64,000 nucleotides of DNA from Microbacterium azadirachtae (GCF_000956505.1 NZ_JYIX01000036.1:62001-126000), one strand, 5' to 3'. Counted from the first letter of the stretch, positions 1 to 8,768 are shown. The notes: generated from the sequence alone by a model not told the origin. A program made the numbers and translations.

Positions 1-963
1 GAGCAACTGATCTGGCGCGACATCGACGTGACGGTGCTCGTCCGCGAACCAAAGCGCGAGTCCCTCGATGTCCACGCTCCGTGGTCTTCGCCAAAGAGGG
101 CAACGTTTCCGCGAGAGGTCGTGGACGACTATCCGGACGATCTTGACGGCGTGCCGGATCCGCTCGATCTACTCGCTGTCACCGCCCCCGACGGCGTGCA
201 ATGGCTCACGCTCCTGAGCTTCCCGAGTTGGAAGCAGCAACACACGCCAGAGATAGTCGCACTTCGACCACCCACACGCGACTCGTGGATGCACTTACAC
301 GCCTACCTCGTCCCTCTTGGTGCGGCGGACACTTGGTCGGCTTGGGCACAGGACAAGGACTGGTATGGCCGGTGGATGCCGGATTCGGTTGACCTGGCAA
401 ACGCTCTGCTAGGCGCGCACCCGACGGCGCCGGAATGGGCGGCCGCCAGTGGGGACATCGACGACTGGAACTCCTACTCCGGTGGCGAGCAACCGGCTGA
501 GCTTCTGCAGAGCGGTGCTTGGTATGCTGGTACAGGGTCCGACAGTGACGCCTCGGCTAACGAGGAAACACGGGCTTTCGTGCCTTCTCGCAAGCTGTTC
601 GAGCTCCTGGAGCTTCGCCCGGGCGTCGATTTCGTGTGGTGCGACAAGGAGGGCGTTGCAGTGTTTGATCCGGCGCCCAGCTCAGGAAGTCCGAACGTGC
701 TTCTGATGCGCCGAGACCTCCTGCACAAGATCCGTGAAGCAGGCCACGACCTGTTCTGGACCGTGCTCGTGGGTCATGAACACTCCACCGCTGGCTATGG
801 CCCCCCAAAGGGCGATTACCGCTGGATCACCGCGAGCGCGTCCTACCGTGTGTCCGAGGATCAGATCGAACTCGTCCACTCGATCGCTAGCTTGTTCAAA
901 GCGGGCCCCGAGCTGGTATCGAATCTCTCGTGGTCGATCAGGACCCGAGAATTCTCGCGCTAA
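1..963 (+). CDS. Hypothetical protein, 5'-truncated by the window edge
   Basis: The frame is open from base 1, so the visible 320 residues are probably the C-terminal part of a longer protein; the GTG at 28 is only an internal possible start. I do not recognise the family. The sequence is rich in Trp and acidic residues and has no signal peptide or membrane segment. Motifs such as PDGVQWLTL (about residue 65), a Ser/Asp/Glu-rich linker near residues 165-190 and GVDFVWCDKEG (about 210) suggest a soluble two-domain protein. G+C is lower than in the genes further right (about 58-63% in the two 60-base lines I counted), and the gene lies on the far side of a tRNA from the syntenic chromosome. That fits a horizontally acquired gene, but this is inference. 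Confidence 0.6.
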   Translation, partial: EQLIWRDIDVTVLVREPKRESLDVHAPWSSPKRATFPREVVDDYPDDLDGVPDPLDLLAVTAPDGVQWLTLLSFPSWKQQHTPEIVALRPPTRDSWMHLHAYLVPLGAADTWSAWAQDKDWYGRWMPDSVDLANALLGAHPTAPEWAAASGDIDDWNSYSGGEQPAELLQSGAWYAGTGSDSDASANEETRAFVPSRKLFELLELRPGVDFVWCDKEGVAVFDPAPSSGSPNVLLMRRDLLHKIREAGHDLFWTVLVGHEHSTAGYGPPKGDYRWITASASYRVSEDQIELVHSIASLFKAGPELVSNLSWSIRTREFSR

Positions 964-1518
964 AGAAGAACACTCAGGGCCGGCGCCGATCTACCGTGAT
1001 GAAACCTATCGGCTTCCCGGCGTGGCGCGAGCGTTCGGCGCCGCTTCCAGCGTTTCTAGCCCATCTGCCTCAACACGCATAGCAAGTCAAGGAGCCGAGG
1101 CGCGTCTGCGAGGGGCCGCGATTTCGGCTGCTCTTCGGATGCTCGTGGCAGATGATCGATGACGTGTTGCCGGCTGGGTCGAGGCACTCGAATGCGCGGC
1201 CATGTTTGAGGGCACCATCTACCGGTACCGGTACGGGCACCGGTGCGGATCGCGTGGCGTAGCCTCTGGCGGTTACTCGGCGGGGTTCTCCTGTGCTTAG
1301 CCTGGATCGGACTGGTGTAGGGGGGCTTTGAGGTGCCCGCGATCGCTGACCTCCTCACCGCAACCTCGCGCTTCAGCCTGCGAGGGTAGTGGGCGATCAA
1401 ACTGATGGATTGGCGACGACGGGATCAAATCTCACCAACCAAAAGGCGAACAGGCTGGGCCGGACCAACATGACAATCCCGAACCCGTCCACACCTTCTC
1501 GCCAATAAAGCACTCGGG
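964..1518. other. Gene-poor stretch of about 550 bp
   Basis: I see no gene here that I can support. Open frames exist on both strands (for example about 114 codons on the minus strand, 1056-1400), but their translations are Arg/Pro-rich and low in information, as expected of chance frames in G+C-rich DNA, and none has a convincing ribosome binding site. Together with the preceding truncated gene it may be the decayed edge of an integrated element next to the tRNA. Confidence 0.5.
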
Positions 1519-1561
1519 AACAACGAAAGGGACCGGCCTTCGGCCGATCCCTTTCGTTGTT
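1519..1561 (-). terminator. Terminator of tRNA-Pro
   Basis: A long inverted repeat pairs AACAACGAAAGGGA (1519-1532) with its exact complement (1548-1561). An inner GGCC/GGCC hairpin sits around 1535-1545. It lies immediately 3' of the tRNA on the minus strand, so it most likely ends the tRNA transcript. Confidence 0.75.
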
Positions 1562-1562
1562 C

Positions 1563-1639
<77 letters not shown>

Positions 1640-1757
1640 TTGACCGCACCGGAGCGCGGGCAACTCCACAATCCTAACCGACTCCCGGGGCCACCGCGAA
1701 CGCGGACGCGCCCGGGCGCGGCGAGGGGCGGCGCCGCACCCGGCGTCAGCATTCACG

Positions 1758-2540
1758 TCAGCGCCCGTCGCGAATGAACGCGGCCAGCCGTGCACTCATC
1801 GCCGCCGGATCCCAGCTGTGCCACGCGCCGGTGAGGCACTCGCTCGTCCCTACGGCCGCTGCCTCGGCGATCGCGTCCGCGGCCTCGGCCATCCCGGGGA
1901 AGGTCTCGGTGCCCACCACGGCGAGGACGGGCGCGGTGATCCCGTGCAGTCGGGCGGCGACGCCGTCCTCCTCGATGCCGGCCAGAGCAGTGCCGTCCGG
2001 GATCCAGGAGTGGATCAGTGCGGGATACGCCGGCGAGCGCCGCAGCTCGTCGAGCCACTCCGGCGGCATGCCGACCATGTAGGCGGCCACGGCGTCCTGC
2101 AAGCGGCCGGCAGCGATGTGCGCCGCGACACCTGCCCACCACGCTGGCGCCCCTTCGGGGAACTGGCCCAGGGGCGCCTCCCACAGGACGAGACCGCCGA
2201 GGTGCGCCACCTCGCGTGCGGCGATCATGGCGATCGCGCATCCGGACGAGTGCCCGACGAGCACCACGGGGCCCGGCATCGTCGCGGCGAGCGCGGTGAT
2301 CGCCGCGAGCTCGCGCTCGAGGGGGATCGGACCCGCAGCGGGGGAGTCGCCGCGCCCGACCCTGTCGTGCATGACGGCTTGCACGCCGCTCTCACCGAGC
2401 AAGCGCGCCGTCTCCGTGGTCACGGGGTCGTCGGCGCGCGTGGGACCGGCGCCCTGGATGAACAGCACGCCGGGAGCATCGGCCGGTCCGTAGTGGTCGT
2501 AGGTGACGGTGTCGCCTACGGCCGTGGTCAGCGTGCTCAT
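1758..2540 (-). CDS. Alpha/beta hydrolase
   Basis: A 260-residue single-domain alpha/beta-hydrolase-fold protein without signal peptide, so cytoplasmic. The nucleophile elbow is GHSSG with Ser98, an oxyanion-type GAGP lies near residue 31, and a C-terminal WHSWD (about 244) supplies the likely catalytic His. Substrate is unknown; relatives include esterases and haloperoxidase-like or lactonase-like enzymes. Its ATG overlaps the stop codon of the upstream DUF1905 gene (ATGA, 2537-2540), so the two are translationally coupled. They diverge from a TetR regulator, which probably controls them. Confidence 0.85.
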   Translation of the reverse strand: MSTLTTAVGDTVTYDHYGPADAPGVLFIQGAGPTRADDPVTTETARLLGESGVQAVMHDRVGRGDSPAAGPIPLERELAAITALAATMPGPVVLVGHSSGCAIAMIAAREVAHLGGLVLWEAPLGQFPEGAPAWWAGVAAHIAAGRLQDAVAAYMVGMPPEWLDELRRSPAYPALIHSWIPDGTALAGIEEDGVAARLHGITAPVLAVVGTETFPGMAEAADAIAEAAAVGTSECLTGAWHSWDPAAMSARLAAFIRDGR

Positions 2541-2821
2541 GATGCCCTCCCGTCGAGCCGGATGCGGACCGCATCGCCGGCGGCCTTGCCGATGGTCTTG
2601 CGCAGCTCCGCTTTGACGGGGCCCACGTGCGCGCCGTTGCGGGTCGGCATGAGCGTGATCGCCATGGGGTGCCCGTCGATGGCTCCGGTGACCTTGACCG
2701 GGTTGCCGGTGCCGAAGATCTCGCGGGAGTCGGGGACGTCGAAGACGGTCCAGGATCCGGTCTCGGGGGCGATCCGCAGAGTCGCGTCGAACTCCACGGG
2801 GATGTCGGGTTGGGTCAGCAT
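2537..2821 (-). CDS. DUF1905 domain protein
   Basis: A 94-residue protein that matches the DUF1905 beta-barrel pattern throughout: a VFDVPDSREIFGTG segment, then PVKVTGAIDG, then a C-terminal KTIGKAAGDAVRIRL-type stretch. The function of the family is not established; it is often fused or adjacent to YdeI-like bacteriocin-protection domains. I chose the ATG at 2819-2821 because GGAGG lies 7 bases upstream on the minus strand; a longer frame would run across the divergent promoter. First gene of a two-gene operon with the alpha/beta hydrolase and divergent from tetR. Confidence 0.8.
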   Translation of the reverse strand: MLTQPDIPVEFDATLRIAPETGSWTVFDVPDSREIFGTGNPVKVTGAIDGHPMAITLMPTRNGAHVGPVKAELRKTIGKAAGDAVRIRLDGRAS

Positions 2822-2838
2822 CGCATTCCTCCAGTTAT

Positions 2839-2877
2839 TAGACTCATTGGTCTTGTTTGGACAATAGACTCTTCGGT
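2839..2877. promoter_or_regulatory. Divergent promoter with a repeated candidate TetR operator
   Basis: The 81-bp A+T-rich gap between the DUF1905 operon and tetR holds two copies of a 13-bp element, TAGACTCATTGGT (2839-2851) and TAGACTCTTCGGT (2865-2877), 26 bp apart. The first copy extends into the dyad AGAC-TCATTG-GTCT. Placement between a TetR gene and its divergent neighbours makes autoregulation the natural reading; binding itself is inferred. Confidence 0.6.
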
Positions 2878-2902
2878 ATGATTTCGGCAAGGGGGTGAGC
2901 GG

Positions 2903-3535
2903 ATGCGACCGAGTTCGAAGCTCAAACGCGAAGCCGCGCTGGACGCCGCGGAGAAGCAGTTCCTGGCGACCGGATACGAGTCGGTGACGATGGAGTCGAT
3001 CGCCCACGAGTCAGGGGTCGCGAAACAGACGCTCTACAGCTACTTCGGCAGCAAGAGAGCGCTGTTCCTCGAACTCGTCACGACGAGCACGACCGGCGCC
3101 AGAGGGGCGGCCTTCGCCGCATCTCCCGGCATGGACGAGACAGCGGATCCGCGCGAGCTGCTGCGCGAGCGTCTGATCGTCCAACTCGCGCAGGTCCTGG
3201 ATCCCCGGGTGCTCGCCCTCCGTCGCCTTGTGATCGGCGAGCTCACGCGATCTCCTGAACTGGCCGAGGCGATGTACCGCAACGGCCCGGCGTACGCGAT
3301 CGAGGTCCTCGCCGACCTTCTCGCGGGCATCGCGGCGACAGGCGCGCTGGACATCGCGGACCCGGTAGTGGCCGCGACGCAGTTGAACTGGCTCGTCATG
3401 GGGGAGCCGATCAACCGGGCGATGCTGCTCGGCGACGACGCGATCCTCACTCGTGCCGAAGTCGAGAAGCACGTCGAGGATGCCGTCGAAGTGTTCTTCC
3501 GCGCATACACGGTCAAGGGCTCATCGCAGAGCTGA
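2903..3535 (+). CDS. TetR/AcrR family transcriptional regulator
   Basis: A 210-residue regulator with an N-terminal TetR helix-turn-helix (about residues 8-58: AEKQFLATGYESVTMESIA, then SGVAKQTLYSYFGSK, the classic recognition helix) and an all-helical ligand and dimerisation domain after it. The effector is unknown. It is transcribed divergently from the DUF1905/hydrolase pair, with a repeated dyad element in the shared promoter, so it probably represses that pair and itself. The ATG at 2903 follows a GGGGGTGAGCGG Shine-Dalgarno region. Confidence 0.92.
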   Translation: MRPSSKLKREAALDAAEKQFLATGYESVTMESIAHESGVAKQTLYSYFGSKRALFLELVTTSTTGARGAAFAASPGMDETADPRELLRERLIVQLAQVLDPRVLALRRLVIGELTRSPELAEAMYRNGPAYAIEVLADLLAGIAATGALDIADPVVAATQLNWLVMGEPINRAMLLGDDAILTRAEVEKHVEDAVEVFFRAYTVKGSSQS

Positions 3536-3575
3536 GAGGGTTGTCGCGGCTCGTGTTCTCCGTCAGGCTCGGGGC

Positions 3576-4301
3576 ATGTGGATCTCCGGAGTCCTGCCTC
3601 CCGATGCTCCCGACCCGAGGATCAAAGGCGCGGAGATGGTGCGCGCACTCCCATTCGCGATCTACGGCCTGGTGCCGCAGCCGTCGCTCGAGGACCTGAA
3701 CAGCTTCGGGGTCATGGCCGCGCGCGGAAGTGACGGAACGACCCAGACGACGGTTGCCCTCAACTACACGCTGTGGCGCAACCCGAACGACCACGACGAC
3801 CCGGCGAACCTCGCCGAACTCGATGAGGTCACCCGCGAGTCCCTTGACCAGGATTCTCCCTGGCCGCGTCCCCGATGGCTCATCGAGCAGGTCGAACGCA
3901 TGCGATACCCCATGCTCTGGGAGGTGGTCCGCACGACGTGGACGCGCGTTCCCGACGAGTACCAGTCGCTCCCGAACCAGCTCGTGCAGCACGTGAACCA
4001 CATCCTGATGAACCGCTTCCGCGCGGAGCTCGGCATCCCCGACGGCCCGCCGAGCGGCCCGCCGGGAGGCGAGCCCTGGCACGCGCGGCTGTCGGCGGTG
4101 AATCCGATGGCGCACCTCGAGGTCGACGGCCACGAGGTCGATGCCGTCGAGATCGACACGGATCCTTTCGTGTACGGGATCGGAGCTCAGCTCTCGGGCG
4201 AGATCGTGGTGACGGTCGTGATCCCGCGCGCGGACCTGCCCCTGATCCGGCTTGCGCTCGCCACCCGCGCCCACCGGGAGTCGCCGTCGGCCCCGGCCTG
4301 A
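3576..4301 (+). CDS. Hypothetical protein
   Basis: A 241-residue soluble protein of no family I can name, without signal peptide or membrane helices. It opens with a short conserved-looking region (IYGLVPQPSLEDLNSFGV, about residues 29-46). The middle is rich in Trp, Asp and Arg; a PPSGPPGGEPW linker lies near 160; and it ends in a hydrophobic beta-like segment (GEIVVTVVIP). I chose ATG 3576 over the upstream frame start, which would overlap tetR. A CAGGCT box exactly 6 bases before this ATG also resembles the leaderless promoters of nearby genes. Confidence 0.6.
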   Translation: MWISGVLPPDAPDPRIKGAEMVRALPFAIYGLVPQPSLEDLNSFGVMAARGSDGTTQTTVALNYTLWRNPNDHDDPANLAELDEVTRESLDQDSPWPRPRWLIEQVERMRYPMLWEVVRTTWTRVPDEYQSLPNQLVQHVNHILMNRFRAELGIPDGPPSGPPGGEPWHARLSAVNPMAHLEVDGHEVDAVEIDTDPFVYGIGAQLSGEIVVTVVIPRADLPLIRLALATRAHRESPSAPA

Positions 4302-4350
4302 ACGGCCTCCTCACTCTTCCACCAGCCCCGGCCCGGTGGGACCATGGATC

Positions 4351-5064
4351 ATGGCGACGGATGCCGGCGATGGCGCCACCGACGCGGCACTCGCGCGTCG
4401 GCTGCAGATCCTCGCGACCGAGCACTGGGGGCTGCTCGCTGCGCGCAGTACGGCGCAGAGCGAAGTGCTCACCCGCATCACGATCCACCTCACCCTCGTC
4501 TCCGCAGGGCTGGTCACGATCGGGCTCCTCGGTCAGGCCTCGCATTTCGCCGACTGGTTCCCGCCGGCGGCGCTCGGAATTCTCGGATTCCTCTCTGCGG
4601 TCGGCCTGCTGACGCTGATGCGCGTGCTCGCGGTCTCAGAGGAGGACTTCATGTACGTGACCGCGATGAACCGTATCCGCGGCGCCTACGCGGAGGTGGA
4701 CCCGGAGGTCGCCGAGTACTTCCTCGCCTCGACGCACGACGACGAACTGGGCATGCGGGTGACGTACTCGTTCTTCCGGCACCGGAGCGGCGCCGAGCAG
4801 GTGCTGGGCTCATCGATGATGCTGAGCATCCTCGTGAACGCGACCGTGACGGGGATGTTCGTGGGTGGGTTCTGCGCGACGATCGGCGTGCCGGTGGCGG
4901 CGGCGGTCGTCGTCGGTGTGCTGATAGGTCTCGGCATCGTGGCGGGGGCCGTCTGGTCTGCGGCCCGTCGCTTCATGGCGGCCTGGCGCACCTATGTCCC
5001 GCGGAGCCCCAGCGAGGGTCCGCCGCCCTACTGGGGCCCCTGGACGCGGGGCGACGCCGCCTGA
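4351..5064 (+). CDS. Hypothetical integral membrane protein
   Basis: A 237-residue protein with four predicted transmembrane segments in two pairs (about residues 45-63, 70-90, 155-178 and 180-200). A charged loop joins the pairs, and the C-terminal tail is Pro/Trp-rich (PPYWGPW). The N-terminal 40 residues are polar and helical. Function unknown; the two-hairpin layout resembles small SLATT-like or RipA-like membrane proteins, but I cannot assign a family. ATG 4351 was chosen because residues encoded further upstream are Pro/Arg-rich, non-conserved in character and overlap the previous gene. Confidence 0.55.
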   Translation: MATDAGDGATDAALARRLQILATEHWGLLAARSTAQSEVLTRITIHLTLVSAGLVTIGLLGQASHFADWFPPAALGILGFLSAVGLLTLMRVLAVSEEDFMYVTAMNRIRGAYAEVDPEVAEYFLASTHDDELGMRVTYSFFRHRSGAEQVLGSSMMLSILVNATVTGMFVGGFCATIGVPVAAAVVVGVLIGLGIVAGAVWSAARRFMAAWRTYVPRSPSEGPPPYWGPWTRGDAA

Positions 5065-5099
5065 TACCGCCGCACCACCGACAGGCATAGTGTTCTCGC

Positions 5100-5927
5100 A
5101 TGACCGACGTCGCACTGATCACCGGAACCTCCTCGGGCATGGGCCTGCATGCCGCTGTCGAACTCGCCCGCCGCGGGTTGCACGTCGTCGCGACGATGCG
5201 CGATGTGGGCCGTGCCGCACCTCTGCGCGAGGCCGCGGCTGCCGCCGGCGTCGAGATCGACGTGCGCGCGCTCGACGTCGTCGACCATGCCGCCGCGGCA
5301 CGCCTGGTCGCCGAGATCGAGGCCGAGCTGGGCGGGATCCACGTCCTCGTCAACAACGCGGGGCAGGGGAGCGTCGCCACCGCGGAGCAGCTGAGCATGC
5401 AGCAGATCCAGGATCAGCTGGACATCAACTACCTGGCGCCGGTCAACCTGACCAAGCTCGTGCTTCCCGGCATGCGCGAGCGCGGCAACGGCCGGATCCT
5501 GACCGTCACGAGCGTCGGCGGAACCGTCGGCCAGCCCTTCGCGGACGCCTACTGCGGAGCGAAGTTCGCGGTGGAGGGGTTCATGCAGTCGCTCGCGGTG
5601 GTCGCCGAGCGCTTCGGAATCCGCGTCGGCGTGATCGAGCCTGCGGCGGTGGCGAGCTCGTTCGTCGCGAACGTGGTCCGACCGGAGGAGGGCGGCCCCT
5701 ATGCATCGCTCCTCAACGCTTACGTGAGCCGCACCGCCGGCGCCTTCGCGAACGCCCAGACGGCGGAGTCCGCCGGAGCGGCGATCGCGGCGGCGGTGAT
5801 GGCGGACGAATACCGCTTCCGCCGGCAGAGCTCCGAAGGCGCGACGGCCTTCGTGGGCGTCTCGCTCGCCGACCTCGACGGCGAGCGCGTGCTGGGCTTC
5901 ACCCGGCCCTGGATCGCGGCCGGCTGA
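5100..5927 (+). CDS. Short-chain dehydrogenase/reductase
   Basis: A 275-residue classical SDR: nucleotide-binding TGTSSGMG at residues 8-15, NNAG at 85-88, catalytic Ser138, Tyr151 and Lys155 (YCGAK). NAD(P)-dependent oxidoreduction of a carbonyl or alcohol is expected. MRD after beta-2 (residues 33-35) hints at NADP preference, which is inference. The gene appears leaderless: TAGTGT at 5088-5093 lies exactly 6 bases before the ATG. Substrate cannot be deduced from the neighbours. Confidence 0.9.
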   Translation: MTDVALITGTSSGMGLHAAVELARRGLHVVATMRDVGRAAPLREAAAAAGVEIDVRALDVVDHAAAARLVAEIEAELGGIHVLVNNAGQGSVATAEQLSMQQIQDQLDINYLAPVNLTKLVLPGMRERGNGRILTVTSVGGTVGQPFADAYCGAKFAVEGFMQSLAVVAERFGIRVGVIEPAAVASSFVANVVRPEEGGPYASLLNAYVSRTAGAFANAQTAESAGAAIAAAVMADEYRFRRQSSEGATAFVGVSLADLDGERVLGFTRPWIAAG

Positions 5928-5948
5928 CGGCGCGGCCAGGCCGCTCGT

Positions 5949-6935
5949 TCAGCGTGCCTTCGCGACCACGTCGAGGATCGCCCTGGTCACGATCGCGGGG
6001 TTGTCGAGCGGGATGTCGTGACCGCTGTGCGTCTCGGTGATGTGCACGGCGCCAGGGACGAGGTGGGCCTGGTAGTCCTGCGAGACCTCCTGCGCCCGGT
6101 CGACCGCGGCGCCGAGGTCGCTCGGGGTTCCCGGCGACAGCTGCCCGGAGTCGATCATCGCCTGCCACTGCGGCGCGAGGAGCCGATCGGCCGACAGCAC
6201 TGTGAGCGGCATGGGCCGGATCGGCGGCGCGGTGCGGAGCTGCGCGTTCACTGCGTCCGTGTCGAGGCGCTCGATCCCGGGGTATGCGGTGATGTCCTCG
6301 GCGGGCACCTGCTGGGACGTCTGCAGCTGCGCATACTGCTCGGGCGACATCGCGTCGGCGACCGCCTCGGAGAGCGCGTCGACCAGCACCATCCCGTCCA
6401 CCTGATCGGGGTAGGTCGAGGCGTACAGCCGCGCGATGCAGCCGCCGTACGAATGGCCGACCAGCACGAACGGGCCGTGCACGTCTGCAGCGGCGAGGAG
6501 CGCGTGCAGGTCGGCGACCGCGGAGCGCTCGCTGGAGGGCTGGGGGATCGGATCCGAACGGCCGAACGCGTTCCCCTCCCGCACGGTGCCCGGACGGTCG
6601 TAGGAGCACACCGGTGCGCTCTCACCGACGCCCTGCATCACCGTGGTCGGCTTCGTGTCCGTGCGGTTCCAGTAGTCCGCGGCGGCGCGCAGCCCGCCGA
6701 GCAGGAGAACGGTCGCCGGTCCGTTCCCACGGCACTCGAGATAGATCCTGCGTCCGCCGCCGACGTCGAAGAGGCCCTCGATCGGGGCCCGCGGCGTCAC
6801 GGTGGCGGTGGGCGTCGAGATCGGCCCCGGTCGGTCTCCGCCGGCGGAGCACGCCGTCAGCAGAAGCGCGACAACGGCCAGCGCCCCGAGGCCGCGCCCG
6901 CGGAAGCGGACTCGCGGAGCGGGATTGCTGCCCAT
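5949..6935 (-). CDS. Alpha/beta hydrolase lipoprotein
   Basis: A 328-residue secreted hydrolase. The N-terminus has an Arg-rich n-region, a hydrophobic core and the lipobox LTAC with Cys29, so it should be a membrane-anchored lipoprotein. A Thr/Pro linker follows, then an alpha/beta-hydrolase fold with GHSYGG (nucleophile Ser162) and a C-terminal SGHDIPLDNP that supplies the His. Extracellular esterase or lipase activity is likely; substrate unknown. I preferred ATG 6935 over one 12 codons upstream because it places a short positively charged n-region directly before the hydrophobic core. Convergent with the SDR gene. Confidence 0.82.
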   Translation of the reverse strand: MGSNPAPRVRFRGRGLGALAVVALLLTACSAGGDRPGPISTPTATVTPRAPIEGLFDVGGGRRIYLECRGNGPATVLLLGGLRAAADYWNRTDTKPTTVMQGVGESAPVCSYDRPGTVREGNAFGRSDPIPQPSSERSAVADLHALLAAADVHGPFVLVGHSYGGCIARLYASTYPDQVDGMVLVDALSEAVADAMSPEQYAQLQTSQQVPAEDITAYPGIERLDTDAVNAQLRTAPPIRPMPLTVLSADRLLAPQWQAMIDSGQLSPGTPSDLGAAVDRAQEVSQDYQAHLVPGAVHITETHSGHDIPLDNPAIVTRAILDVVAKAR

Positions 6936-7054
6936 GACGACGTCCCCTCGTCCAGCCCCCGTACGCCGCATTCTGGCACCCGCGGGTCATGCTGTCGATG
7001 CGCCTCGGCAGCCGGAGCGAGGCCCACAGGGACAGGACTCGATAGGGTGGCGCG

Positions 7055-8314
7055 GTGATGAGCGCTCAGGATCAGGGTGACGCGGTGCGGATCGCGAAAC
7101 CCGCGGGCCCGCCGTGGCGCGAGCCCGGCATGCCCGCGCTGCTGGCGATGACGACGTTCGCCTTCGCGGGATTCGCGGTCATGCTGCCGGTCGCGCCCAT
7201 GCATATGGTCGCGCTCGGCGGGGACGAGCTTCTCGCCGGGCTCGTCAACGCGGTGCTCATGGCTGCCACGATCCTCACCCAGCTCGTCGTGGAACGAATG
7301 CGCTCGTGGATGGGCTGGCGGGTCAGCCTGGCGCTCGCCTGCCTGCTGCTCGGTCTGCCGGCGCTCGGCGAGATCTTCGCGACGACGCCGGGACAGGTCC
7401 TGGCCCTGGCGGCCGTGCGCGGGATCGGGTTCGGCATCGTCACGGTGAGCGGGTCCTCCGCGGTCGGCGCGCTGTTCCCACCCGAGCGGCGCGGGCGCGC
7501 GATCGGCGCCTACGGGCTTGCGGTCGCCGGCGCCCAGCTCGTGCTCACCCCGATCTCGCCCTGGATCGCCGATCAGGCGGGGCTTCCGGTCGCGCTGGCC
7601 GTCGCGGCGCTGCCGCTCCTGGGGATCCCGTTCGCGCTCGCCGCGGGCGCCTCGATCGCAAAGCATGCGCGCGCCGCGGCGGCCGCCGCCATCGCGAACG
7701 GCGCCGCAGCCGCGCCTGTTGCGCACGAGAGCCCGCGCGAGGCACGCCATGCGCTCACCCGGCTCTGGCCGCCCATCCTGGCGCTCACCGCGGTCACGTG
7801 CGCGGGCGGCGCCATCACCACGTTCACGCCGCAATTCGTGCCCGATGCGGTGCTCACCGTCGTCGCCCTGTTCCTCTACACCGCCGCCGCCGCGTTCGCG
7901 CGCTGGGCGGTCGGGGGTCCCGCCGACCGGGTCGGCGCGGAGCGGTTCGTCCTGCCCGGGCTCGCGATCGCGGCGCTCGGCCTCGGAGCCATCGCCACCG
8001 GCATCTCGGGGCTCGTCGGGTCCGCAAGCCCGATCCTGCTCATCGGCGGCGCGATCCTCGTCGGCACGGCGTTCGGCACCATGCAGAACGTGACCCTGGT
8101 GCGCGCGTTCGAGGTCGCGGGGGAGCACGCGAAGGGCGTCGCCAGCACCGCGTGGAACGTCGCCTTCGACGCAGGAACGGGAATCGGCGCGCTCGCGATC
8201 GGCGCCCTCGCGGCAGGGACGTCCTTCACGCTGTCGTTCGTCGCGCTCACCTTGCTGTGCCTCGTCGTCGCGGCGGTGCTGGCCGTCGTCCGCAGGGCGA
8301 CGCGACCCGCCTGA
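7055..8314 (+). CDS. Major facilitator superfamily transporter
   Basis: A 419-residue protein with twelve predicted membrane helices split by a long Ala-rich central loop (about residues 205-235), typical of MFS drug/metabolite exporters. The loop after TM2 carries ERMRSWMGWR in place of the canonical GxxxDRxGRR, a mild divergence. Substrate unknown. GTG 7055 rather than ATG 7058 is probably the start, because TAGGGT at 7043-7048 lies exactly 6 bases upstream of it, a leaderless arrangement. A bidirectional terminator separates it from the convergent YCII gene. Confidence 0.85.
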   Translation: MMSAQDQGDAVRIAKPAGPPWREPGMPALLAMTTFAFAGFAVMLPVAPMHMVALGGDELLAGLVNAVLMAATILTQLVVERMRSWMGWRVSLALACLLLGLPALGEIFATTPGQVLALAAVRGIGFGIVTVSGSSAVGALFPPERRGRAIGAYGLAVAGAQLVLTPISPWIADQAGLPVALAVAALPLLGIPFALAAGASIAKHARAAAAAAIANGAAAAPVAHESPREARHALTRLWPPILALTAVTCAGGAITTFTPQFVPDAVLTVVALFLYTAAAAFARWAVGGPADRVGAERFVLPGLAIAALGLGAIATGISGLVGSASPILLIGGAILVGTAFGTMQNVTLVRAFEVAGEHAKGVASTAWNVAFDAGTGIGALAIGALAAGTSFTLSFVALTLLCLVVAAVLAVVRRATRPA

Positions 8315-8353
8315 CGCTGAGCTCCGGCGATCCAGCTCGACGCGCCGCGTGAA

Positions 8354-8399
8354 CGGAGAAGGCCCCGGCGGATCCGCTGATCCTCCGGGGCCTTCTCCG
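8354..8399. terminator. Bidirectional terminator
   Basis: A 15-bp perfect inverted repeat, CGGAGAAGGCCCCGG (8354-8368) with its complement at 8385-8399, sits between the convergent MFS and YCII genes. Confidence 0.8.
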
Positions 8400-8406
8400 T
8401 CCGCGC

Positions 8407-8742
8407 TCACATGCCGGGGACGGCCTGCGCCTCGTGGACCTCGATGCTGCAACCGCCGGGCATGCTCAGGTGCGGGTGCACCTTGGCGAGCTCGAGGGCG
8501 GCGTCGGCGCTCTCGGCCTCGATGATCGTGTAGCCGGCCACTTCGTTGGTGCTCGGCGTGACGCCCTGCGGGGTGACGCGCACGCCTCCGGCCAGCGGGG
8601 TGCCGAAGTCGACCATGCCCGGACCCACCTTCTCGGCCCACTGCATCCAGGCGCCCATCATCTGCTGAACCTCTTCGGGGCTCGGGGGCGTGGCCTCGGC
8701 GGGCGTCTGCGGGGCGTGGTAAACGAGGACGAACTTGGTCAT
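8407..8742 (-). CDS. YCII-related (DGPF-type) protein
   Basis: A 111-residue single-domain dimeric alpha-beta barrel protein of the YCII/DGPF family: MTKFVLVYH start, a WMQWAEKVG helix, PLAGG, then EVAGYTIIEAESADAALELAK and a final CSIEVHEA strand. The family is often found with sigma factors, ArsR regulators and AHSA1 proteins; its biochemical role is unknown. GAAAGGA precedes the ATG. It is the third gene of an ArsR-SRPBCC-YCII operon, 26 bp after the SRPBCC gene. Confidence 0.88.
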   Translation of the reverse strand: MTKFVLVYHAPQTPAEATPPSPEEVQQMMGAWMQWAEKVGPGMVDFGTPLAGGVRVTPQGVTPSTNEVAGYTIIEAESADAALELAKVHPHLSMPGGCSIEVHEAQAVPGM

Positions 8743-8768
8743 GATGGATTCCTTTCGGGTGGTGGTGG

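Noticed and set aside
964-1518. Small open frames in the gene-poor left region
   Set aside because: No ribosome sites, no recognisable motifs and amino acid composition typical of random G+C-rich frames.
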